Assembly (NCBI GenBank): GCA_030272155.1
Contig: CP126195.1
Span: 1,657,001 to 1,721,000, forward strand
Length of the DNA: 64,000 nt
Source of the DNA: Tetradesmus obliquus
Taxonomy: Eukaryota > Chlorophyta > Chlorophyceae > Sphaeropleales > Scenedesmaceae
Direction of reading: 5' to 3'
Below, in pieces: positions 1 through 8,748 of the stretch (positions are counted from its first letter, which is position 1; the number at the start of each line of letters is the position of its first letter). The translations under genes and the position numbers were made by a program. A model generated the notes under the pieces. That model did not search any database. It was not told where the DNA came from and saw only the letters and a list, made by a program, of their open reading frames with translations.

Positions 1-309
1 GTTGCTGTGAATCTGACTGGTGCTGCCCTGGACCAGCAGCAGCAGCAGCAGCAGGCTGTGCTGAGCTGGCCTTGATGATGTGTGCTGCACACTGCTGGGC
101 ATACAGCCTGTACTTGGTGTACAGTGCTGGCACATCCTGCAGCAGCAACAGCAGCAGCAGCAGCAGCGGCAGCACAAGGGCAGACTGTGTTTGCACTGGG
201 TTATGTTGATACTGCACAAGCAGTGCAGCAGCGGCAGCAGCAGAAAAAGACCATGCCCTGCTGTGTATGTACACAGAGTAAAGTACAGAGCGAAGTACAG
301 ATCCAGCCG

Positions 310-486
310 CTACCATACCTGCACATACTGCTGCAGCATCTGCCGCTTCTTCATCTGCTGCTCCTGCTCCCTGCTGCTTCTTGATGCGTCATTCGAGCCC
401 GAGCTGCTGCTGCTGCTGCTGTAACCGCTACTGGTGTGTGCATTGTTTTGGCCTGCAGAGCCACCTACGACTGCAGGGGACGCAGC

Positions 487-524
<38 letters not shown>

Positions 525-922
525 CTGATGGCACATCAACAGGTCCCACAGACAGGTTGAGAGCAGCCAGCTGAGCAAGCATGGCCTCATGGGTCCCTAC
601 TGCATTCTCCAGCATGGCTAGCTTACTGTGCAGTGCGGTGTTCTCTGCCTGCAGCTGCTGCAGCAGCTGCTGCTGTGCTGCCACCTGCAGCTCCATCTGC
701 TCCACCTGCAGGTGTGCAGCAAGCAGCAGCAGCAGCAGCAGCAGCAGGAACGCTTGCAATTTGGTTTGAAGTATCTTGTGACCAGCACACTGTATGACAA
801 CAGGATGCTGCTGTACTGTAGTGCATTGCGCGGCTGAAAGATGACGCAGGTAGCATTGCCTATCAGGTGACTGTGAGCTTTCCCATGGGTTCAAGGGCCG
901 CTGTTTCTGATGCTGGTGTCCA

Positions 923-972
<50 letters not shown>

Positions 973-1119
973 AGAAAGACATGTTTTGGCTGCCAGTGAT
1001 GCATGCTAGCAAGCCAGTTCGCCGCACCTCCGCTTTCTTCCTTTGCCTTGCGCGCAGCGTGGCCCCATAGCCTGGGGTCAGCTGCCCAGGCTGCTTAGGT
1101 GGCCTGCCACGTCGTGTTG

Positions 1120-1167
<48 letters not shown>

Positions 1168-1708
1168 CCTGCTCGACCTGCTGTTGGTTCTGCTGCTTGT
1201 CAGTTTGCGGATCCTGTTGGTGCTGCTGCTTTTGTTGCAGCGGCTGCTTCTCCAACTGTTGCTGCTGCTGGGGTTGCTGCTGTGCTGCACTGTGGTACGC
1301 TGCATGCTGTGTAACCTGCACATGAGGTGTAGCTGTATGCTGCTGCTGCTGCAGCAGCAGCTGCTGGTGCTGTGCCTGCAGCTGCAGGATTTGCGCAGAC
1401 AGCGCTGCCGACTGCTCAGCATCTGGCACCAGACATGGCAGCACCGGTTGGCCTGCACCTGCTGCTGCTGCATGCCATGTGTGCCAAGGATGAGGCTGTT
1501 GCTGCTGCTGCTGCTGCTGTTGCTGAGGTTGTTGCTGTGTTAGTGCACTGAACAGCGGGCCCCCAAAAGGCGAGCTCCGCTGCTGCTGCTGAGGCGAGGG
1601 ATGTAAGCTCGGGAACAGAACGTTTGCGTTGTGCGGCGTTTCGTCGTCCGTCCATTGGAAAGCCTCCTGAAGGAAAGCCGCGAACTCATCGTCCTGAGCA
1701 GCATCCAT
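310..1708 (-). CDS. AT-hook / bZIP-like transcription factor (3' end uncertain)
   Basis: Probable nuclear DNA-binding regulator. Exon 1 (1028-1708, 227 codons) starts at an ATG giving MDAAQDDEFAAFLQEAF, an acidic start, followed by Gln-rich tracts, an AT-hook-like RRGRPPK and a basic stretch RARQRKKAE. Exon 1 ends at a GAG|GTGCGG donor. A second exon starting near 705 (acceptor CTGCAG) continues in phase with VEQMELQ and about six leucine-rich heptads up to LAMLENAV, as expected of a leucine zipper. The intron between them is CTG repeat plus other sequence. The reading frame then runs through Ala and Ser tracts to a TAG at 310-312, but a CAG|GTATGG donor at 319/318 would allow a further exon toward the left edge. 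The Asn normally found 8 residues before the last basic-region Arg is Gly here, so DNA binding may be atypical. The bZIP reading rests on the basic region plus zipper; the exact 3' end is inferred. Confidence 0.6.
925..969. repeat. (CTG)n microsatellite in bZIP-like gene intron
   Basis: An uninterrupted CTG run of about 15 units. Comparable runs lie at 1126-1163, 3271-3312, 3438-3489, 21535-21590, 22258-22296 and many other places. In the other reading frames and strand the same tract gives poly-Ala, poly-Gln, poly-Ser, poly-Leu or poly-Cys, so most short frames around them are not genes. Confidence 0.9.
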
Positions 1709-2263
1709 TATGCATCAAAACTTACACGTAATACGCTTGCATTTGTGATGATAGCTTTGTTTGGTACACCAACACGAGGGCCTAGTAAATGACCCCGCTG
1801 CTGGCGGTGTAACCGGTGTGCGTAAACTCCCTGGTGGTGACACATCCCGTCAGGGTGCAGGGCTTGGCCGAAGGGGTTTTGGGGACATGGAGCAAACTGG
1901 TGAGAGAAACTTGACAAAACTTAAGACATTGGTTCGTGATGAAGATGCAGGGGCTTTGCTTTTTGTGCCTGCAGAGGAGGGCAGCCAGCCTGGCTGGACG
2001 CAGAACCAGCAGAAGCAGAGGGTAGTGTTGCTGCACTTGCTGGATCGGCGACAAAGTATTGCGCTCATCAGTTCACCGCTGCTTCTTCTTGAACTCAACT
2101 ACTCGCTCGCTGCTGACAGCCCCCATAGGCAGCTTTGTCACGTAGAACGACGGCGCAGGCGCAACCATGCGACACAACAGCGCAGCGGTGCTGGTGCACC
2201 AGCACCGCTGCACCAGCACGTGCTGCCACCACTGTTTTTGTTACCAGGGAGGACGGAATCCTA
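1709..2263. other. Intergenic between bZIP-like gene 5' end and MYND fragment 3' end
   Basis: Upstream region of the bZIP-like gene. A plus-strand open frame (1761-2267) crosses it but has no recognisable domain, no splice support and no homology I can name, so I do not call it a gene. It contains the 30-bp palindrome listed separately. Confidence 0.5.
2182..2211. repeat. 30-bp perfect palindrome
   Basis: Two 15-base arms without a spacer, centred on GTGCAC at about 2196/2197; the core arm is GCGGTGCTGGTG. It can fold into a cruciform or hairpin. It lies 53 bases beyond the stop of the MYND fragment, so a role in its transcript end is possible but unproven. Confidence 0.85.
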
Positions 2264-3269
2264 CTAGCTCGTCACCACCGCCACGATTGAGCGAACCCAA
2301 CTGCCGGGGACGGGAGGTACTACTTGTAGTACTGCCTCACCAGCAACGATTGCATAGCGACGCACGCACAGTGTCCTCAAACGCGCTGCCACTCCTGCAG
2401 CACTGCTGGCAGCAGCAGCCTGCAGTGCCGGCCAGTCCCTGTGGGCCCCTCCCTGCTGCCCGACCATCTGCAGCAGCCTGCAGTGCTTGGCATGGCTCCT
2501 GCTGTCCCTGGCTGCACAGCTGGCGCTGCAGTACAATGCCACACCGCAGCCGTGGCAGCTGCGGAGCCCATTGTTTGCGTCCTCCCGCGCCTGCTGCTGC
2601 TGCTGCTGCTGCTGCTGTGGTTGTAGTTGCAGAAAGCAACCGCAGCTGTCGCAATTTATCTGTAATCCTTGTGTAATGCCAGCGGAGGATACCCCCAGCT
2701 GCATTATCTGCAGCCATGCCTTGTTAGCGCTAGCGCTAGTGCTGCTGCTGCAGCTGCTATCAGCAAGCCACCAAAGGCTGCTGTTGCGTGGTTGCAGCTG
2801 CTGCTGCTGCTAGCACCTCCGCTCCTGCTAGTGGTGGCAGTGCTGGCAGTATTTGCGCCCAGCCTGGCAGCCGGATGTGGCTCAGCAGCTCAGCACCCAG
2901 CAGGTCGCTGGCAGCCTCGGCAGCAGCAGCACTCCAGGCCGGTTGAGGCAATGACAGGGGCATGCACAGGCGAATGAGGAGGCTAAGCAGCAGAAACAAG
3001 CAAGCAAAGTGATGCCCAACGCACAACCATGTGCTGCGCAATATTCCTCAGTTTCTGCCAGTTGATGTACTACATGCCAGCTGAAAAGGCATGCAGATTC
3101 GCAGTGCAACTGTGTTTGGAGGTGCTCACCGGTCTGCTGCGCTGCTGTACTCGCCTCCCTGCTGCACCAGCGCGGCATGCCAGGCCAGCACCCAGCAGGT
3201 CAGCGAGTAGCGGCAGCCGGGGTCAGCCAGGCAGACCAGCGCATACCGGGCCACACCATCTAGCTGATG

Positions 3270-3314
<45 letters not shown>

Positions 3315-3436
3315 GCCAAGGCTGCCCTGTCCAGCCCGGATGATGCCTGCCACCTCACGAGCAGCAGCAGACTCGCGGTCTGATGCATTCCGAAGCAGCG
3401 CTGACAGCAGCTGCGGCATCCACATCTCTGCGGAAT

Positions 3437-3490
<54 letters not shown>

Positions 3491-4178
3491 GTGTAGCGCG
3501 TGCCAGGTCCGCGTGCTGCTGCTGCTGCCAGGCTGCTTGCAGGCCTGGTGCCAGCATTGACCATGGCACGGGCTGCTGCACAGCCTCCAGCAGCAGCAGC
3601 CGGCGCACCAGGCCAGGTATGCTGCCAGACTGCAGATGTACACGAGAAAACCATGCAGCACAAATAATGCAGCTTAGCACAGGAAAGGTCAAACTGACAT
3701 GTGCCAGGATCGCGGCCACACGGCGCACCAGGCCAGGTGTGCTCCCGGACTGCAGATGGACGTGGAGAAACCATGTAGTGCAAACAATGTAGCTCAGCAC
3801 ACGAGGTATCACTCTGTGCAGGCACCATAACTGCAGCTGATATGCGCGCCTTGTAGCTGATGCTTGCTTATGATTGATGCTCAATTACAGTATGCTGCAC
3901 CACATGACAACCTGCAACCTTGCTTTACAGTGCAGCAGCTGCAGCCAGCATAGCCTTTGTCACATCATAAGCATGCCTGTGTTTGTCAACTGCACATGTC
4001 GACTGCTGCACAGATGCGCATGCCTACCACTCAACCAGCTGCCTCGAAAAATGCGGAGCTCACCTTGCAGAATGACACATACAGTGCGCGTGCATACTGC
4101 TGCTGCAGCAGTGCTGCTGCCTGACTGTCAAAGCCGTCCGCAGGGTGCCAGGAGTCCGGCTTGCACGACACAAGGTGC
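2264..4178 (-). pseudogene. MYND zinc-finger family copy A, 5'-truncated fragment
   Basis: Holds only the last part of the gene seen complete in copies B and C. Exon 5 equivalent (4064-4178) reads RHLVSCKPD...LLQQQYARALYVSFCK. Exon 6 equivalent (3130-3629) has GLVRRLLLLEA and YALVCLADPGCRYSLTCWVL. Exon 7 equivalent starts near 2931 (AAAEAASDLLGAELL) behind a GAG rather than CAG acceptor, and ends in the MYND finger CHGCGVALYCSASC...HAKHC. Between 2781 and 2705 the frame is open only if a very small intron (about 64 bases, GT...GCTGCAG) is removed; otherwise there is a stop. The final intron of B and C is absent, so HCRLLQMVGQQ reads straight through. No equivalents of exons 1-4 are found upstream. 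It could still be transcribed as a small MYND protein, but as a copy of B/C it is incomplete. Confidence 0.7.
3601..3810. repeat. 120-bp tandem duplication across exon 6 acceptor of MYND copy A
   Basis: Two diverged copies with exactly 120-base offset, starting at 3601 and 3721, each with CGGCGCACCAGGCCAGGT. Each copy includes the start of exon 6 (SGSIPGLVRR or SGSTPGLVRR on the minus strand) and its CTGCAG acceptor. The copy nearer the exon body is the usable acceptor; the outer copy is a decoy. Confidence 0.85.
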
Positions 4179-5447
4179 CTGCGGCAGGCGCAGCAGCAGG
4201 TGCACAGCTGCTGTGCAGGTAGTGCGTAGGCCTGAAACAGGCTACGAGCTTGTGTCCGCTGGCAGAGCCCTTCGCGAACAGTGAACATGAATCACAACAT
4301 ATCAATGCGAGCATTGAGTATTCAGGTGGCTGCGGATGCCTGCTCAATGAGCTGCAGCAGTCTGTGCAGCAGTAGGCAGCTTTGCAGATATCCTGCAGGA
4401 CATCATACACTGTTTGAAGCGCCTGGCGCGGCAAGGTGATCACCGTTCTACATCAAAGCCATGGTAAGCCACCTACAGGCAGATCAGCAGCGGTTGGAAC
4501 GACAGCCGGCGCCCAGCTCACTGTGGCACAGCAGCAGCAGCAGCAACAGTCGCAGCATAGCAGCAGTACCGTCGCAGAAAAGAACAAACATTCACCAGAT
4601 CAGGATCAGTTCCATGTACAGCTATTTCAGCCATGCTATGCTAGCTTCGCAGGGCTGTGTGCGTGCAGGTTGTCCACAGGTGCAGTTGTGCATCACATGT
4701 GCTGATGTTGCTGTTTGCAGGCTCCTGCCAGCTGTTTGATTCCCAGCATCACAGGTGGGTCGGAGTTATGCTCGTAAAACATAACACGTTACTGCTGCTG
4801 CTGCTGCTGTCATAAAGTGACAGCTCTTCCTACTTGGAGCATGCTGCTGCCGCACACTTGGCATTTTTTGCAATGCGTACATGAACCACAACGCAGGCAG
4901 CAGACAACATGCCCAGCAGGCCAGCAGGTGCATGATGTAGAACATGCCTGTGACTTCACGCCTTGCCATGCCCGCAGTGTGGAGTGCGCACCACCCATCC
5001 AGCTGCTGCTGTCTGCTTCTCTCACACTTGATTGCAGTAAGCGTGGGGCCGCTGGATTTGGTGCAGCGGCAAACCTGCTGCTGGGAGATTGCTTTTGTGA
5101 TGAATTGGCAGGAAGCTTGCACGGGCAGGCAGCAGGGGACACAGCAAGCAACCAGCTGGCAGCTTGGCATGGCTGGTGCACTTTCTGGTGAGCTTCAAGA
5201 CGGTAAATGCCAGTGCAAGCAGTCTGCCTCATATGTGTAGTGCAGCGGCAGCGATTGGGTTGGCGCCCAGGACGCAGGCTCTTGCTCTTGAGCGTGGCAA
5301 GTAGGTGGCGGGCGTCAATCGGCACGCGCGCACCTGCTGGCCCAAACCCTGTTTGGCATAGGGCCAACCTCAGCAAGTGCCACGTCCTACGCTGCAGCAT
5401 GCACGTATCAAGTGCAACTGCTCTGTTTCTGCTGCACTGCTGCAGGG
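4179..5447. other. Unassigned region upstream of possible CW gene
   Basis: Several frames of 90-215 residues occur on both strands. One minus-strand frame (4810-5457) ends in a Cys-rich stretch CGSCTHCKKCQVCG, which might bind zinc, but I see no splice pattern or family match that decides a strand. No equivalent of the missing MYND exon 4 is visible here. Confidence 0.4.
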
Positions 5448-6355
5448 GTGAAGACAACTGCTACACTTGTGATCAATGCGGGCAGTGGCGGCGTGCCAAC
5501 TCGCTGTTGCTGCAGGCTGGGCAGGAAACAGTGTGCGATCAACAGCTGTTGAAATAGACATGGTGTCTTCGGCAGATGGGTGAACGCAGCTATGATGGCA
5601 GCCCACTGCTGCATTGCTTTGCTGGCACTGCCTGCAGCAGGATGCACAGATATTGCAATTGCGTGTGCTACTGACATAGGCATGCCCGGTACCAGTGGTA
5701 GGACTGCAATGTTGTCAATGTGTTATTGTTAACTTATCTGTGTGTTGTCCCCATGGGGAGTGGCCACTGCTTCTACGCATGCGTATTCTGCGCAGAATCA
5801 ACGTGTTTTGATGGTAGCAGCTGGGTGCTTTTGCTGTGAATGCAGCAAGCTGCGTTCAACCTCAACATTGTTGTACAGCAGCTGCCAGTTTCAAGTGCAC
5901 AGCATTTTTTCATTGAGTCCCCCTGAGCAGCCTCTGACGTATGTGCATGCATCTGCTGTTGTTTATTGCTGTTTGCAGAAAGGCGTGGTTGGAGCTATGC
6001 AGGCCGGAGACCGCCCAACCGTTGACCAGCTACGCAGGGATGCCACAAAGGGCTTGCTGGCTTTCCTGCCAACTGCAGCGAGCAAGGTAGCTGAAAAGCA
6101 CGGCAAAGACCACGACGGGGACAAGGCTGCAGCGAAGCGCCTGAGGGGGAAGCGCAGGGCTGAAGCAGCAGGCAAGAAGGGTGCCGACAGCGGCGCAGGT
6201 GGGGCGGCAGGCAGCAGCGTCAGAAGCGGCAGCCGTCAAAGCGCAAGAAGCAGGAGTCTGAGGAGTCAGAAGAGGAGGCAGACAGCGACAGCAGCAGCAA
6301 CAACAGCAGGGACGAGGACGAGGCTGCAGGCAACAGCGATGACATGGATGATGAT

Positions 6356-6390
<35 letters not shown>

Positions 6391-6416
6391 GAATGGCAGG
6401 AGCAGGAGGGCAGGGG
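5448..6416 (+). CDS. Possible CW-type zinc-finger / basic nuclear protein gene (partial model)
   Basis: Two stretches look coding. The first follows a TGCTGCAG acceptor near 5447 and reads EDNCYTCDQCGQWRRA, close to the CW-finger start (consensus W-x-x-C-D-x-C-x-K-W-R), with Cys instead of the first Trp. The second follows a TTTGCAG acceptor near 5980 and reads KGVVGAMQAGDRPTVDQLRR, then a basic segment AAKRLRGKRRAEAAGKKG. The acidic/basic continuation QPSKRKKQESEESEEEADSD, followed by a Ser/Asp-rich and poly-Ala tail, is in another frame. The switch falls near GGTGGGGCGG at about 6198 with no usable intron, so an indel or pseudogene is likely. A GTAGGT donor at 6415 ends it. Start, end and remaining exons are unknown. 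CW fingers generally read methylated histone H3; any such role here is inference. Confidence 0.35.
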
Positions 6417-6830
6417 TAGGTAAGAACCAGAGATTGGAAGAGTATGAGAGGTAGGGACAGGGCATGCTGAGGGAAGGCCCACCACGTTAACCTGTTGGTG
6501 TTGACGTGAGTGTGTATTTCATACAATGGTGTGAGCAGTGGTGTTCAGCGGTTGTGTATTTTTGATAGCAGAAGATGCTGCTGAGCATCAAAGCACTGCA
6601 TCAGCATTTGTCTTTGTGCATGATGCGTTTGCTGTTTGGTGTTTACAGTCGTGTCCTGCAAGCCTTCACATGCATGCACATTGTGCAGTGACAGCAGGCA
6701 GTGGCCAGTCACCAGTGCCGAGGGCGACCACCATCGAGGTGTTCTTGACTGCAGCTTTACTGTGGCGTCGAGATACGCATATAGTGCTTTTGTTACAGCT
6801 TTTCTGGTGCTGTAACACGTGAACAGTTGC

Positions 6831-6964
6831 ACGTCCAGTGCTCGTCCAGTTTGACGTCCAGTCTGCCTCCTCGACGTCCAGTGCACAACTGGACGTGCTC
6901 ACGTCCAGTCCCAACTTGACGAGCCACATGTCACGTCCAGTTGCATGATGTGCAACTGGACGTG
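6831..6964. repeat. Cluster of eight CGTCCAGT motifs with terminal hairpin
   Basis: ACGTCCAGT occurs directly at 6831, 6854, 6874, 6901 and 6933, shortened at 6843, and inverted at 6888 and 6955. The last pair forms a perfect 14-bp stem (6932-6945 with 6951-6964) around a 5-base loop. Spacing is irregular, so this is not a simple tandem repeat. It may be an array of protein-binding sites or part of a small mobile element. Confidence 0.85.
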
Positions 6965-8194
6965 CCTTGACTTGCATCTTGATTGTCTGGTGATCATAGT
7001 GGCTGCCACTGGGCTCCAGCATTGCAGCTGCGGTGTGGTAGCCATTCCTGCAATCGACACACAACACTGCGGATGTGACCATCAACATCAACATCCACAT
7101 CCACAAGATTGTCAGCCTTCTGCAGCAGCAGCTGCTGCTGCTAGCAGCACTGTTGTTTATCAGCAGCTGATCAACGCCGCACTGCTGGCAGCGGCGCCGC
7201 TGGCAGCACTATTGCATGAGACAGCCTGGCCCAGTGACTGCGGCCCATGCCACAGTGCGCCACGTGCACATGCTTGGCGGCGCTTCAGGCCTACTTCAGG
7301 CCTGCTGCAGGCTGCAAGTGTGCATGCTGTGCAGCGGGCCTGGAAGTGCAGCCAAGCATGTGCTTGATTTGAAACTGTTGCAGTGCACATGCTGCATGCA
7401 TGCTCAGCTGCAGGTGTGCAGGTCCTGATATCTTGAGCGCTAGCTGGCCAGCTGCAGCGCTGCTAGCTGGGGCAGCTGCCCCACTGCCAGTGGGCCAGTG
7501 GGGTAGTGGCAAGGGTGCTGTCCTGGCTACATGACGCTCGTGATCTGCTTCCGTCCCTAAGACTTGCCTGCTGCCAATTCGTGAATCAGAAAGCGGGATA
7601 GAGCAGCGCCTGCCTCCTGCAGTTCTTCAACGTCCTCTTTTTCTGCTGTGCAGGAGTAGAGGTTCCCGCTGGCCACCAGAGCTGTATTCAAGCTGCTGGT
7701 AAGGTTTATGAGCAATCTAACAGGAAACCCAGGCTGCGATCACTCAGCGTTCAACGCAACGTGGCAAGGGGATACGGTACGACCGTATGATGGCCGTGCA
7801 CGGCTGTGTTCTGCCAGTTGCTTGATGGCATATACGTCAAATCAACAATCAAAAGCATTGAAACTCAGCTACGCCCGTCTTAACGCTTAAGTACACTGTC
7901 AGTTGCTGGTGACACGGGTGCGTCATTCGCTGTCGCGTCGATGCAACAAGGCACCTGCAAAGCCAAAAGCTGCGGAGTGACGTGAATTTGCCGGAGCGCT
8001 TGGGTGGCTGAGTGGCAGGCGTGCCACTTCGCCTAGGACCTGCCCTGGCTTCATAGGCTGCACTGCAGCTGGCAGCTGAGCTGCCAGCTGTAGGTCAGGC
8101 CCAGCGTAATCGCTTGTGTAAAGGGTTGCAACGTGGATGCAGGTCATACATCACACGCACTGTGCAACATAATCGTACTCACATGGCTAGAAGG

Positions 8195-8215
8195 CCCCCC
8201 CCCCCCCCCCCCCCC
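8195..8215. repeat. Homopolymer run of 21 C
   Basis: An uninterrupted C21 flanked by AAGG and GAAGG. On the minus strand it is G21, able to form G-quadruplex structures. It lies about 530 bases beyond the stop of MYND copy B. Exact length may be unreliable because homopolymers are error prone. Confidence 0.9.
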
Positions 8216-8748
8216 GAAGGCCAATCATGGCTGCTTCAACTTCTGAGCTTCTGGCGCTGCACTGCTGAGCAGCTGCTCCTCCTACTAGGAGAGAACAAGT
8301 AGTACTGGTTCTAGCAATACCTGCATTATTGGGAAGCTTGGGAAACCGCTGCAGCTTTGCATCTAGGTCTTCCAGGCTCTCCAGGGACTTAAGCCCAAGC
8401 TTGCAGGTTCCTTGGCTGAATCAGCTGATTGCTGCAGCAATTACATCATGCTGTCTTGCTGCAGCACAACTGGCGAGCCATGACATGTCACATGTCGGGG
8501 TTGTGGGTTTTCAAGGCACCAGCACATTATAATCATCGCCATGTAGCCCCTGCATCTGCCCTGCGCCCCACTGGAGCGGAAGAGAACGGAGCATTGAGCA
8601 TGAGCATCAGCTGCCACACGCTCGTCGTTACCAGCACACTGCAGGTACAAGGCTACATCGGCAGCGCCAGGGAGATACAGGTATAAGGCTGTGCTGCTGA
8701 CGGCGAGCATCATGCAGCCGCCTGATGCTGCTGCTGCTGCTTCACTGC

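Larger units (their letters stand above)
6417..8748. other. No convincing gene; repeat cluster and poly-C tract
   Basis: Downstream of the CW-like exon I can name no further exon. A plus-strand frame at 7100-7367 (VVYQQLINAALLAAAPLAAL) might be coding but is unsupported. The stretch contains the ACGTCCAGT cluster and the C21 run listed separately, and probably the 3' flank of MYND copy B, which ends at 8749. Confidence 0.4.

Noticed and set aside
1043..1543. Long plus-strand frame opposite the bZIP-like exon, Leu/Cys-rich
   Set aside because: It is the complement of Gln and Ala tracts of the real exon; composition is explained by CTG repeats.
7970..8045. GGTGGCTGAGTGG resembling a Leu/Ser tRNA D-arm
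   Set aside because: No T-arm or matching acceptor stem follows.
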